DNA of 64,000 bases from Phytohabitans aurantiacus (GTDB taxonomy: Bacteria; Actinomycetota; Actinomycetes; Mycobacteriales; Micromonosporaceae), in assembly GCF_027923225.1 (NCBI RefSeq), contig NZ_BSDI01000014.1, positions 62,001 to 126,000 of the forward strand. Direction: 5' to 3'. The translations under genes and the position numbers were made by a program. Below are positions 24,439-32,933 of this stretch, piece by piece. The notes beneath the pieces were generated by a model. It saw only the letters and a list, made by a program, of their open reading frames with translations. It had not been told where the DNA came from and did not search any database. Position 1 is the stretch's first letter, and the number at the start of each line of letters is the position of its first letter.

Positions 24439-25020
24439 ATGCCTGCTGTACCGCTGCCGGTCGCTGCCGCCTGGCAACACCGTGACGCACGACAGGGCTT
24501 CGAGGTCGTCTACTTCCGTACCGCTGACGACGGTTATCGCATCGACGGATGCACCACCGCGGTCGAGGATGGCGAGCCGTGGGTGGTGGAATACGCCATC
24601 CATGTGGATGCCACGTGGACCACCCGAGGCGCGCGGGTGATCGCGCGTTGGCCGGCTGGCACGCGCCGGATCGAGGTGGAAGCGGACGGCCGAGGCGGCT
24701 GGCGGGTCGACGGCGTACCCGCCCCGCATCTCGACGGTTGCCTGGACCTCGACCTGGAATCGTCCTCGATGACCAACGCTTTTCCGGTGCGCCGGATGGC
24801 GTTGGGTGTCGGTGACAAGGCGTCCGCGCCGGCCGCGTACGTGCGCGCGCTCGATCTGTCGGTCGAACGGCTCGAGCAGGAGTACGTCCGGGTGGCCGAC
24901 GACGGAGTCACTCAGCGGTACGACTACTCGGCGCCCGTGTTCGAGTTCAGTTGTCGCCTTGTCTACGACGTCGCTGGTCTCGCTCTCGACTACCCCGGAA
25001 TCGCCGTCCGCGCGCTCTGA
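24439..25020 (+). CDS. Putative glycolipid-binding domain protein (PF06475-like)
   Basis: 193 residues. AAWQHRDARQGFEVVYF at the start, GCTTAVEDGEPWVVEYAI and a late RYDYSAPVFEFSCRLVYDVAGL.LDYPGIAVR end are typical of the putative glycolipid-binding family. The ORF is open upstream; the ATG at 24439 is chosen because family similarity begins there, though the ribosome site is weak. Biochemical function is not established for this family. Confidence 0.8.
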   Translation: MPAVPLPVAAAWQHRDARQGFEVVYFRTADDGYRIDGCTTAVEDGEPWVVEYAIHVDATWTTRGARVIARWPAGTRRIEVEADGRGGWRVDGVPAPHLDGCLDLDLESSSMTNAFPVRRMALGVGDKASAPAAYVRALDLSVERLEQEYVRVADDGVTQRYDYSAPVFEFSCRLVYDVAGLALDYPGIAVRAL

Positions 25021-25038
25021 CCGCGCCCAAGATCCCAA

Positions 25039-25097
25039 CAAAATCCCTGTTTTTGTTGCCTCAGACGTGCTGGGAGGCAGCAGCATCAGGGATTTTG
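25039..25097. terminator. Large two-part hairpin, probable bidirectional terminator
   Basis: Outer stem CAAAATCCCTG (25039-25049) with CAGGGATTTTG (25087-25097), 11 bp perfect; inner stem TGCCTC with GAGGCA. It lies 19 nt after the stop at 25020. Both ends give T-rich strands, so it could stop transcription from both sides. AT content is far above its surroundings. TTTTGTTGCCTC and TTTTGCTGCCTC also form a direct repeat. Confidence 0.7.
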
Positions 25098-25122
25098 CTG
25101 CCTCCGTCCGGGCGGGTCGTGT

Positions 25123-25184
25123 GGCCGCGGAGGGTGAGGCCGCGGGAGCAGCGGTCCTGCGCGCGGCGGACGTCGCGGTAGCTC
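25123..25184 (+). repeat. Repeat family B, copy 3
   Basis: Contains GGGTGAGGCCGCGGGAGC and GACGTCGCGGTAGCTC; its end touches the stop codon of the phosphotransferase gene on the other strand. Confidence 0.92.
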
Positions 25185-26119
25185 TATCCGAGCAGTTGCT
25201 GAAGTTCCGGAAGGCGGGCGAACAGGACGGGGAGGCCGCGCACGCCGTCGCGCGCCGACTCGTGTGACAGTGCGAGGTCGGGGCCGGTGCTCGGCTCGAC
25301 GCCGGCGAGGCAGCGGAGGATGTTCCACCTCGTGTGCCCCAGCCAGCCGCCGATCATGAACGCGAACCAGCTCGGACCCCACGGCGGCAGCGCCCCGCCT
25401 CCCGCGGCGTAGCCGTCGAGGACCGCGCGGAAGATGGCGGGCCGGATGTCGTCGAAGCCGGGCCCCTTCGCGAGGCTGAGCGCTGTCGAGCCGAGCTCGC
25501 TGGACAGGTCGAGCATTCCCGACAGCTCCCAGTCGAGCAGCACCGGCCGACCCTCGCGAGAGAGCAGGTTCCACGGTTGGATGTCCTTGTGGGTCGACAC
25601 GACGGGGCCTGGTCGCTCGCAGATGTCGACGAAGTCGGCGATCGCGAGGAACGTCTCGACCTCGGAGGTGAGTTCGCCGGCCCACGGCTGTCCGGTCGCC
25701 GTCGCCCGCTCGGCGAGTTCGGGCCAGTCCCGTGATGGCGGGTCGTCGATCGAGACGTCGGTCCACGCGACGTCGAGCGCGTGAATGCGTGCGAGGATCT
25801 CACCGATCTCGAACGCGTACGCCTCCGGCACCGGTGCCTCGGGCATCTTCTCGCCCTCGACCCATCGATGAACGAGCGTGTGGTGGCTGGCCGAGATCGG
25901 CTCCGGCATGGGGATGCCGGCCGCGAAGGCCGCCCGCTCGAACCTGAACACGTCTTCGACGCGGTACGTCCAGCGGCGATCGAGGAGGTTCAACTCCTTC
26001 ACCGCGAAGGATCCCTGATCGGTGTCGAGCCGGTACAGCCGGTTGGCGAACCCGCCGTGGACACGGGTCATCGGACCTGTCGGCGTGCCGAGACGTGGGA
26101 GGCCCACCCCGAGCCTCAC
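25184..26119 (-). CDS. Aminoglycoside-phosphotransferase-fold kinase (APH family)
   Basis: 311 residues. Kinase-like features: FAVKELNLLDRRW (ATP-lysine), STHKDIQPWNLL (catalytic loop, Asp and Asn) and VLLDWELSG (metal-binding Asp). The APH fold covers antibiotic, choline, homoserine and hydroxyl kinases, so the substrate cannot be named; resistance is possible but not shown. GTG start overlaps the stop of the upstream regulator (GTGA), so both are co-transcribed. The stop is abutted by repeat B copy 3. Confidence 0.88.
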   Translation of the reverse strand: MRLGVGLPRLGTPTGPMTRVHGGFANRLYRLDTDQGSFAVKELNLLDRRWTYRVEDVFRFERAAFAAGIPMPEPISASHHTLVHRWVEGEKMPEAPVPEAYAFEIGEILARIHALDVAWTDVSIDDPPSRDWPELAERATATGQPWAGELTSEVETFLAIADFVDICERPGPVVSTHKDIQPWNLLSREGRPVLLDWELSGMLDLSSELGSTALSLAKGPGFDDIRPAIFRAVLDGYAAGGGALPPWGPSWFAFMIGGWLGHTRWNILRCLAGVEPSTGPDLALSHESARDGVRGLPVLFARLPELQQLLG

Positions 26120-26973
26120 CCCACGACGAGCCGTAGCGGCTGCGGTGGGTGGGTGTTGAGGCGGTCGAGCGCGGCGGAGGTCGCCGCGTCGGCGGGCAGG
26201 TGGACGATCAGACGCTGAGCGTCGTCAGCGGGGAGGTCGAGCGTCTCGTACGCGAGCCGGAGCGTGCCGACCTCAGGGTGGGCCAGCCGGAAGACGCCGC
26301 TGGACCTCGCCAGCGCGGGAACGGCGTCCACCCTGCGCGTGAAGGCTTCGCCGGCGGCGACGGTCAGTTCGTCTGCCAGGTTGGCCATGTGCGGATCCGC
26401 CCGGAACGGGCCCTGCTTGAGCGCCGCGACCTCTTCGTTGGCGACCTGGTCCCAGTCGGGATAGGCGGTGCGCGCCCGCTCGTCGGTGAAGATGAACCGG
26501 GCGTGGTTGGGCGTTGCCGCGTCGAGCAGGCCGACCGGTCCGAGCAGCCGTTCGTAGCCGGCGGTGTAGGCGAGGATGTCGTTGAGCCGGTTGAGGAGCA
26601 CGGCCGGCGTCGGCTCCAGGCGGTCGAGCATGGCTCGTACGGTCGGCCGGACCGTGCGCGCCGGGGAGGCGTCACCCCGGCAGTTGAAACTGGGGTCGGC
26701 CGCCTTGGTGAGGTCGTACAGGTGAGCGCGCTCACCCACGGTCAGCCGCAGCGCGTCGGCGAGGGCGGAAAGCACCTGCGGGGACGGCCGGCGGTCGCGA
26801 CCCTGTTCGAGCCTTGTCACATACTCCACGCTGACCCCGGCGAGGGCTGCCACCTCAGAGCGGCGCAGCCCGGTGGCGCGCCGGCGCGGCCCGGCTGGCA
26901 GTCCCACCTCGGCGGGCGTGACCGCCTCACGGCGTACGCGCAGGAACAGCCCGAGTTCGTTGTCGCTCACCAT
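26116..26973 (-). CDS. XRE-type helix-turn-helix regulator with MmyB-like ligand domain
   Basis: 285 residues. N-terminal HTH: LRRSEVAALAGVSVEYVTRLEQGRDRRPS, a classic XRE motif; C-terminal part (LLNRLNDILAYTAGYERLLG ... PDWDQVANEEVAALKQGPFRADP ... TLRLAYETLDLP) is the MmyB-like domain thought to bind fatty-acid-like ligands. Such regulators commonly sit beside and control a divergent oxidoreductase gene, as here. Weak ribosome site; possibly leaderless. Co-operonic with the phosphotransferase. Confidence 0.93.
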   Translation of the reverse strand: MVSDNELGLFLRVRREAVTPAEVGLPAGPRRRATGLRRSEVAALAGVSVEYVTRLEQGRDRRPSPQVLSALADALRLTVGERAHLYDLTKAADPSFNCRGDASPARTVRPTVRAMLDRLEPTPAVLLNRLNDILAYTAGYERLLGPVGLLDAATPNHARFIFTDERARTAYPDWDQVANEEVAALKQGPFRADPHMANLADELTVAAGEAFTRRVDAVPALARSSGVFRLAHPEVGTLRLAYETLDLPADDAQRLIVHLPADAATSAALDRLNTHPPQPLRLVVG

Positions 26974-27105
26974 CCGAACGTAGCAGCGTCGATGATCGGG
27001 ATGGTGGCCCTACCACTACCAGCCTCAGCCCGGCCTTCCTGGGCGCCTGCCGGCTGACGAGAGTTGCGGAAGGCAATCGAACTCTTGTGTGCGAGGAGCT
27101 GAATC

Positions 27106-28203
27106 ATGAGGCGTACGGTCGTGGTCGTCGGCGGAGGTTATGGGGGCGCGGCGGTTGCCAAGGCGCTGGAGTCCGCAGCCGATGTCGTGCTCATCGATCC
27201 CCGGGACGCGTTCGTCAACGCCGCGGGGTCGTTGCGGGCGCTGGTCCAGCCCGACTGGGCCGGCAACATGTTCTTTCCCTTCGACACGCTGCTCGCGAAC
27301 GGCACGGTGATTCGCGACCGGGCGGTCTCGGTGGACCCCGGCGGCGTCACCCTGGGCTCGGGTCGGCGCGTCGAGGCGGACTATCTGGTACTGGCCACCG
27401 GCTCCACCTACGCGTACCCGGCCAACCCCAAGGCCGACTCCATCGCGGAGGCGCTGGACGACCTGCGCCAAAGCCACAAAGAGCTGGCCGGTGCCGAGCG
27501 GGTGCTGATCCTCGGCGCCGGGCCGGTCGGCTTGGAACTGGCCGGTGAGATCAAGGAGGCCTGGCCGCACAAGCGGGTGACGATCGTCGACCCGGCCGAA
27601 GCGGTGCTGCCCGGCTTCCGGCCGGAGATGCGCGACGACCTGCACGGCCAACTCTGGGAACTGGACGTTCAACTGCGGCTGGGCGCCGGCCTGACAGCGT
27701 CGCCGGAGACCGAGGCCGGCCGGGCCGGGACCTTCACCGTCACCACCACGGAAGGGGACGAGATCACCGCGGACATCTGGTTTCGGGCGCACGGCGTGCG
27801 GGTCAACAGCGGCTATCTCGGTGACGGCAGGCTCACGACCCCCACCGCGCAAGGGCAGGTCTCGGTGACCGAGAGCCTCAACGTCCACGGGTACGACCAC
27901 GTCTACGCGATCGGTGACATCACCGATGTCGCGGAGGCCAAAATGGCCGGGTACGCGATGCGGCACGCCGAGGTCGTGGCGCAGAACATCATCGCCCAAC
28001 TGCGCGACGAGCCGCCCACGGCCACCTACCAGCCCTTGCCCCACCCCATGATCCTGCTTCCGCTCGGATCGCGGGGCGGCACCGGCCAGCTGCCCACACC
28101 CGACGGGCCGGCGGTTGTCGACGCCGCGACGGTGTCCCAGTACAAGGGCGCGGACCTGTTCACCGGCCGCTTCACCGAGCAGTTCGGCCCCTCCGCCGCC
28201 TGA
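27106..28203 (+). CDS. FAD-dependent NAD(P)H oxidoreductase (NDH-2/AIFM2-like)
   Basis: 365 residues with two Rossmann motifs: VVVGGGYGGAAVAKAL at the N-terminus (FAD) and LILGAGPVGLELAGEI near residue 150 (NAD(P)H), plus a late YAIGDITDVAE FAD-binding segment. This matches type-II NADH dehydrogenase-like/AMID oxidoreductases acting on quinones. GAGGAG precedes the ATG. It is divergent from the XRE/MmyB regulator (132 bp), which is its likely regulator, and is followed 28 nt later by an LLM oxidoreductase, probably in the same transcript. Confidence 0.9.
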   Translation: MRRTVVVVGGGYGGAAVAKALESAADVVLIDPRDAFVNAAGSLRALVQPDWAGNMFFPFDTLLANGTVIRDRAVSVDPGGVTLGSGRRVEADYLVLATGSTYAYPANPKADSIAEALDDLRQSHKELAGAERVLILGAGPVGLELAGEIKEAWPHKRVTIVDPAEAVLPGFRPEMRDDLHGQLWELDVQLRLGAGLTASPETEAGRAGTFTVTTTEGDEITADIWFRAHGVRVNSGYLGDGRLTTPTAQGQVSVTESLNVHGYDHVYAIGDITDVAEAKMAGYAMRHAEVVAQNIIAQLRDEPPTATYQPLPHPMILLPLGSRGGTGQLPTPDGPAVVDAATVSQYKGADLFTGRFTEQFGPSAA

Positions 28204-28231
28204 ATCCGTCCCCTCGACGAAGGGCAGAACC

Positions 28232-29140
28232 GTGTCTACACGTGAAGTCGTCTTCGGCTTCGGCGCGCACAGCGGCATCGACGACGGGCCAGAGCTGCTG
28301 CGCATGGCACAACAAGCCGACCGTGATGGGCTGAACATATTCTCACTGTCGGACCATCCGTACCTCGGCGAGCGGCTGGACGCGTACGCCACCATCGGGT
28401 TCATCCTCGGCCGCACCCAGCGGATCGCGGGCCTGGCCAACGTCACCAACCTGCCGACCCGACCCCCGACCATGCTGGCGCGAACGGTGACATCGCTGTC
28501 GGCGCTCTCCGGCGGCCGCATCGTGCTCGGCATGGGCGCGGGCGGCCTGTGGGATCGGATCGCCGCCATGGGGGTGCCGAGACTGTCACCGGCCGACGCC
28601 GTAGACGCCTTCGAGGAGGCGATCACCCTGGTCAAATCGCTGTCGGGCGGCGGCCCGCCGGTCACCCACAAGGGCCACTACTACCAGGTGGACCAGATCG
28701 AGCCGGCCCCGGTGCCAGCGCCCGCCGTGTGGACCGGATCGGTCGGCCCGAAATCCCTCGCCGCCACCGGCCGCGTCGCCGACGGCTGGATTCCGGGCCA
28801 CGCCGCGGACTGGCTCAGCGAGCGGTACCGAACCTCACGGCCGATCATCGACGCCGCGGCGGCGGCCGCGGGCCGGGATCCGCGCGAGGTCCGCACGGTC
28901 TTCAACCTCCCCGGACGCATCACCGACCGCCCGCTGGCCGCCACGCGCGACCGCGACGGCCGCTGGATCGGCGGCTCCGCCGATCAGTGGATCGAGGAAC
29001 TGACCGGGGCCGTGTTGGAGCACGACGCATCGGGCTTCACGCTGTTCTCGCCCAGCGGCGGCACGACCGACATCGTCTCCCTCGGCCGCTGGGCCAACGA
29101 AATCGCGCCAGCCATCCGCCAAGCGATCCAACCGATTTGA
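28232..29140 (+). CDS. LLM-class flavin/F420-dependent oxidoreductase
   Basis: 302 residues of the luciferase-like superfamily: GLNIFSLSDHPYLGERLDAY, LARTVTSLSALSGGRIVLGMGAG and PAVWTGSVGPKSLAATGRVADGW. The single short chain is more like F420-dependent members, but the cofactor is not provable here. GTG start at 28232 with AAGGG upstream; the frame is open further upstream inside the previous gene. Followed directly by repeat B copy 4. Confidence 0.88.
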   Translation: MSTREVVFGFGAHSGIDDGPELLRMAQQADRDGLNIFSLSDHPYLGERLDAYATIGFILGRTQRIAGLANVTNLPTRPPTMLARTVTSLSALSGGRIVLGMGAGGLWDRIAAMGVPRLSPADAVDAFEEAITLVKSLSGGGPPVTHKGHYYQVDQIEPAPVPAPAVWTGSVGPKSLAATGRVADGWIPGHAADWLSERYRTSRPIIDAAAAAAGRDPREVRTVFNLPGRITDRPLAATRDRDGRWIGGSADQWIEELTGAVLEHDASGFTLFSPSGGTTDIVSLGRWANEIAPAIRQAIQPI

Positions 29141-29200
29141 GCTGCCGCGACGTCCGCCGGGCTCGATACCGTTGCTCCCGCGGCCTCACCCTCCGCGTCC
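29139..29200 (-). repeat. Repeat family B, copy 4
   Basis: Minus-orientation copy beginning at the stop codon of the LLM gene. Together with copy 5 it makes an inverted pair about 70 bp apart. Confidence 0.92.
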
Positions 29201-29271
29201 AGAAAGCTTTCGCGGTGCGGGCGCTGGTGGAGCGAGGTCGGCGGTGCCGGGCCGGCGAGCTGGTTGTGTAG

Positions 29272-29332
29272 TCGCGGAGGGTGAGGCCGCGGGAGCAGCG
29301 GGCATGGACCGCGACGGGCATCGCGGTAGCCC
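29272..29332 (+). repeat. Repeat family B, copy 5
   Basis: Plus-orientation copy ending 10 bp before the signal peptidase stop; a CTTTTTC run follows directly, useful as a terminator tail for plus-strand transcripts. Confidence 0.92.
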
Positions 29333-29342
29333 TCTTTTTCCA

Positions 29343-29804
29343 TTAGCTCGCGTTTGAGGTTAGTCGCGTGACCATTACGCCTTCGATATCGCTTAGTGGT
29401 ACGAATCCCCATAGGCGCGAATCGATGCTATGTGGATGGTCGCCGAGTAGCACGGTCATGCCGGCGGGCACGGGGTTCGGGTGACCGCCGACCGCTGGGA
29501 TCACCGATTCCGGGACGGGGTCGCCCGGCAGGGCCGCCAGTCGTTTGACGAGCCAGGTGGACGCCGAAGACCCTTTCGTCGCGGTCTGGCGCCGGCCCTC
29601 TCGGTGGTGCGCGACCACGATATCGCCCACCCGAAGTCGACGTGTGCGGCGTACCAGAAGGCGATCCCCATCAGCGAGGTGGGGATGCATGCTGTCGCCC
29701 AGTACGTCGATGATCAAGAATCGGTGGCGCATCGTCACGGTGCCCGCGACGGCGGCCGCCACCGTGATCATGGCGGCGACCAGGATCGGTGATTTGTCGA
29801 TCAT
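29343..29804 (-). CDS. S26 (signal peptidase I-like) membrane protease
   Basis: 153 residues. One N-terminal membrane segment (residues about 6-24), then catalytic Ser38 in GDSMHPHL and general-base Lys87 in WLVKRLAALPGD, and the late family box LLGDHPHSIDSRLWGFVP. Shorter than housekeeping signal peptidases. GGAGGGGG lies before the ATG. It is divergent from the redox/exporter operon across a 148-bp promoter region, so I infer that it processes the peptide encoded at 33788 (leader ends in AKASA just before the first Cys). Housekeeping duty is less likely. Confidence 0.9.
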   Translation of the reverse strand: MIDKSPILVAAMITVAAAVAGTVTMRHRFLIIDVLGDSMHPHLADGDRLLVRRTRRLRVGDIVVAHHREGRRQTATKGSSASTWLVKRLAALPGDPVPESVIPAVGGHPNPVPAGMTVLLGDHPHSIDSRLWGFVPLSDIEGVMVTRLTSNAS

Positions 29805-29854
29805 GCACCCCCTCCATCATGAGGTTCGCGCCGATGTGCCCATAAATCAATGAG

Positions 29855-29884
29855 TTGACATTGCTTGATGGGCCGGGGTACGTT
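29855..29884 (+). promoter_or_regulatory. Sigma-70-type promoter for the peptide operon
   Basis: TTGACA (29855-29860), 18-nt spacer, TACGTT (29879-29884); a start near 29891 would leave a leader of about 60 nt before the MauE-like ATG. This is an unusually good consensus for this genome. Confidence 0.65.
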
Positions 29885-29952
29885 CCAGAGACCTGGCTAG
29901 TTGCTTGCGCAATATATGGCTCGCGACACGCAGGACACATGGGGGAATAGTC

Positions 29953-30498
29953 ATGGACGTTGCTGTTGTGGCAGCAATATTGACGGTATCTGGCGTTCTT
30001 GCGATTTCTATCATCAGCAAGGTGCGCACGCGCGCGGGTTTCGAGGCGTTCGCCGATGCGATTACGGGCCTACGGGTGAGCTCCGCGCGTTGGTCGCGCC
30101 CGATGGCGGTCGCGGCGATCGCCGCCGAGACGGTCGTGCTGGCCCTCGTGGTCTGGCCAGCCGGCGCGCCCGTTGGCTTGGCGGCGGCGGTGTTGCTCTT
30201 CGGCACGTTCACCGTTGTGCTCGCGCGCGCCGTTCGACTCGGGTCCACGAGCGGATGCCACTGCTTCGGACCGACGAGCGCGCCCGTCGCCTGGCGGCAC
30301 GTGATGCGCAGCGGTTTCCTCGCCACCGCCTCGTTGGCCGGCCTCTTGGGCATGATCGCCCTGCCGTCGGTGTCACTGGGCAGCCTCGACCCACCGCTCA
30401 TCCTGGCGGCTGCCTCCGCGGCCGGCGTCGCCGTCGTGGTGCTGGTCTGGCTCGACGATCTGACCTGGCTCCTGCGCGGCGCGACCCCCGCGCGCTGA
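29953..30498 (+). CDS. MauE/DoxX-like redox-associated membrane protein
   Basis: 181 residues, four predicted membrane segments (about 5-23, 52-70, 76-93, 115-160). The loop after the third segment carries the MauE redox motif GCHCFG (Cys102 and Cys104). In methylamine dehydrogenase maturation MauE works with MauD in forming the many disulfides of the small subunit. Start ATG 29953 with GGGGGAA upstream. First gene of the operon; a thioredoxin-like partner follows 102 nt later. Confidence 0.88.
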   Translation: MDVAVVAAILTVSGVLAISIISKVRTRAGFEAFADAITGLRVSSARWSRPMAVAAIAAETVVLALVVWPAGAPVGLAAAVLLFGTFTVVLARAVRLGSTSGCHCFGPTSAPVAWRHVMRSGFLATASLAGLLGMIALPSVSLGSLDPPLILAAASAAGVAVVVLVWLDDLTWLLRGATPAR

Positions 30499-30541
30499 GT
30501 CCCGCACGACCGCTTGCGCGCCACCGGCGCGCCGCGTGTCG

Positions 30542-30580
30542 GCGCATCGATCCAAGAGACAGCGCATCGATCCAAGAGAC
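30542..30580 (+). repeat. Two tandem 20-bp repeats between the MauE and MauD genes
   Basis: GCGCATCGATCCAAGAGAC occurs twice in a row (30542-30560 and 30562-30580), period 20 bp, just upstream of the GAGGAG of the next gene. Possible activator site; SARP proteins bind direct repeats. Confidence 0.85.
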
Positions 30581-30600
30581 CCTTGAGCCGAGGAGACACC

Positions 30601-31125
30601 GTGCTGTTCCTGTCCATCGCCGTCGCCATCCTGGCGGCACTGGTCCTCGTCGACCTCCTGTTGAGTGCCGCGATCATCAGGCGGCTGCGCGAGACCGAGA
30701 CGAAGCTCGTCGAGATGACGACGCCGCCCGCGTCTGAGCTCTCGCTCGGCGCCGCGATGCCGGAGTTCGTGTCGTCGGACGGCCAGGTCTCCAGCGCCGA
30801 GCTCGCCGGCGGCCCGGTCATGATCGGGTTCTTCTCCGCTGGCTGCCGGCACTGTCCCGCCCAGGCCGAGGCGCTTGCTGACCGCGCGGAGGAGATCAGC
30901 CGGGCGGGTGTGCGGGTGGTCAGCTTCCTTGCGGTAGGCGAGGGGGCGACCGACGAACTCGCCCCGGCGTTGCGCAAGGCCGGCCTGCTGGTCACCGAGG
31001 GCGACCCGAGCGCGGCGATGACGACCTTCCAGGTACAGGGGACGCCGGCGTTCCTGATGTTCGGTGGCGACGGCCGGCTGCTGGGGCGCGGCCATGAGCT
31101 GAGCGAGGTATTCAACAGCAAATGA
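30601..31125 (+). CDS. Membrane-anchored thioredoxin-like protein (MauD/TlpA type)
   Basis: 174 residues. One N-terminal membrane helix (about 2-26), then a thioredoxin-fold domain with a redox pair Cys82-Arg-His-Cys85 in FFSAGCRHCPAQ and the cis-proline QGTPAFLMF. It should sit outside the membrane and pass electrons to or from the MauE-like protein, oxidising or isomerising disulfides of the cysteine-rich peptide downstream (inference). GTG start with GAGGAG; the upstream open frame covers the tandem repeats and is rejected. Stop overlaps the exporter start (ATGA). Confidence 0.9.
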   Translation: MLFLSIAVAILAALVLVDLLLSAAIIRRLRETETKLVEMTTPPASELSLGAAMPEFVSSDGQVSSAELAGGPVMIGFFSAGCRHCPAQAEALADRAEEISRAGVRVVSFLAVGEGATDELAPALRKAGLLVTEGDPSAAMTTFQVQGTPAFLMFGGDGRLLGRGHELSEVFNSK

Positions 31126-32933
31126 GGCGGTCGGCATCGTTAATGCGTCGCGCGTTCGGGATCTACTTCGGCGCCGCGCCCTGGGCCGCGTCGGTGAGCG
31201 TCGTGGTCATGGTGGTCGGTGGCCTGGCCGCGGTGGCCACCGCCTGGTTCACGCGAGCGCTCGTCGACGGTCTCGCCGCCAACGACGGATCGCGGATCTG
31301 GGCCGGTGTCGCCGGGTTCGGCGCGCTGGCCGTCGTGTCGCCGGTCATCATGCACGTCTCCCAGTACGCGCTGCGGGACGCGGAACGCCGCGTGACGATA
31401 CGCACGCAGCAGGAGCTGTTCGCCGCGGTGTCGGCGCATCCCGGTCTGACGGAACTGGAAGACAGCACATTCCACAACCGGCTTCGACTGGCCCACGAGG
31501 CGAGCCGCTTCGCGCCGACCCAGCTCAACAGCATGGTTCTGGCTATCGGGCAGGAAGCGATAACCGTGGTGGCTTTCGGCGTCACGCTGGTGCGCTGGTC
31601 ACCCATGGCGGGTGTGCTGGTGCTGCTCGCCGCCGCGCCCACGCTGATCGCCCAGATCCGCCTGGCACGCATGCGGGGAGCGATGCTGGAGCGCACCGTG
31701 CCGATGTTTCGAAGGCAGAACTTCTACTCCGCTCTCCTGCTCGACATGCGCGCCGCGAAGGAGATCCGGCTGTTCGGGCTCGGCTCGTTCTTCCAGGGGC
31801 GACTCCTGCGCGAGCTGCGAGCGGCCCAGTCGCAGGAGCGTCACCAGGACCGCCTGGCACTGTGGGTCGACAGCGCCCTGGCGACGCTGACCGGCCTCGT
31901 ATCGCTGGCCGCGCTGGCGTTCTTCGTCGCGCGGATAGCAGACGGCAAAGGCACCGTTGGCGACCTCATGGTGGTGATAGCCGCACTCGCCGCGTTGCAG
32001 ATGTCCGTGTCGGGTCTGGTCCGCCAGATAGCGATGCTCGGCGAGACGTTCGTCATGTTCGCCCACTACGTCGACATCACGGCGGTGATTCGCGAGGCGC
32101 CGCGGTCCCCGCTGCCGGCGGCGCCGCCGCTGGAGCGCGGCGTGGAGTTCGACGACGTGTGGTTTCGGTACGCCCCCGACCATGACTGGGTCCTGCGCGG
32201 CGTCACGTTGCGGATTCCCCGTGGCACATCGCTCGCGGTCGTGGGCGACAACGGCGCCGGCAAGTCCACAATGGTCAAGCTGCTCTGCGGATTCCACGCT
32301 CCTACCAAAGGCGCCATCCGGTGGGACGGAGTCGATATCGCCACCATCGACCCCGCGTCGCTGCGGGCGCGAGTCGGTGCCACGTTCCAGGACTTCATGA
32401 CATACGACTTCTCCGCACACGACAACATCGCCGTCGGCGACATCAGCGCGATCGACGACCGTGCGCGGGTACGTGCCGCGGCCGTCACCGCCGACATGGA
32501 CTCCGTACTCGGCAACCTCCCCAACGGATACGACACGATGCTGACCAGAGCCTTCAGCGATGGAGACGTGCCCGGAGTCGGCGTGGTCCTCTCGGGTGGG
32601 CAGTGGCAGCGCCTGGCGCTCGCCCGAGCCGCGCTGCGGGAAGGCGCTGACCTGCTGATCCTCGACGAGCCGTCGTCAGGACTCGACGTGGCCACCGAGC
32701 ACGAGATCAACCGGCGGCTGATGTCGTTGCGCCGCACGCACACCAGCCTGTTGATCTCGCACCGTCTCAACACCGTCCGGGAGGCCACCAGCATCGCCGT
32801 ACTGTCCGGCGGCCGCATCCTCGAACAGGGCAGTCACGACGAGCTGATGGCGTCGGGAGGACGCTATGCCGAGTTGTTCCGTCTTCAAGCGTCCGGTTAC
32901 GACGACGCTCTCACCACTCGGGCGGCGATGTGA
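31122..32933 (+). CDS. ABC exporter, fused membrane and ATPase domains
   Basis: 603 residues. Six-helix exporter domain (about 1-330), then nucleotide-binding domain: Walker A GDNGAGKST near 376, signature LSGGQWQR near 490, Walker B LLILDEPSSGLD and an H-loop ISHRL. No C39 peptidase domain is attached, so leader removal must be done elsewhere, which fits the divergent S26 protease. Long cytoplasmic loops and the NFYSALLLDMRAAKEIRLFG region resemble lantibiotic-type exporters. Overlaps both neighbours by 4 nt. Likely exports the cysteine-rich peptide. Confidence 0.92.
   Translation: MRRSASLMRRAFGIYFGAAPWAASVSVVVMVVGGLAAVATAWFTRALVDGLAANDGSRIWAGVAGFGALAVVSPVIMHVSQYALRDAERRVTIRTQQELFAAVSAHPGLTELEDSTFHNRLRLAHEASRFAPTQLNSMVLAIGQEAITVVAFGVTLVRWSPMAGVLVLLAAAPTLIAQIRLARMRGAMLERTVPMFRRQNFYSALLLDMRAAKEIRLFGLGSFFQGRLLRELRAAQSQERHQDRLALWVDSALATLTGLVSLAALAFFVARIADGKGTVGDLMVVIAALAALQMSVSGLVRQIAMLGETFVMFAHYVDITAVIREAPRSPLPAAPPLERGVEFDDVWFRYAPDHDWVLRGVTLRIPRGTSLAVVGDNGAGKSTMVKLLCGFHAPTKGAIRWDGVDIATIDPASLRARVGATFQDFMTYDFSAHDNIAVGDISAIDDRARVRAAAVTADMDSVLGNLPNGYDTMLTRAFSDGDVPGVGVVLSGGQWQRLALARAALREGADLLILDEPSSGLDVATEHEINRRLMSLRRTHTSLLISHRLNTVREATSIAVLSGGRILEQGSHDELMASGGRYAELFRLQASGYDDALTTRAAM

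Noticed and set aside
25184..26119. Aminoglycoside resistance gene
   Set aside because: The fold is shared by many kinases and no resistance-specific residues can be claimed; function left open.
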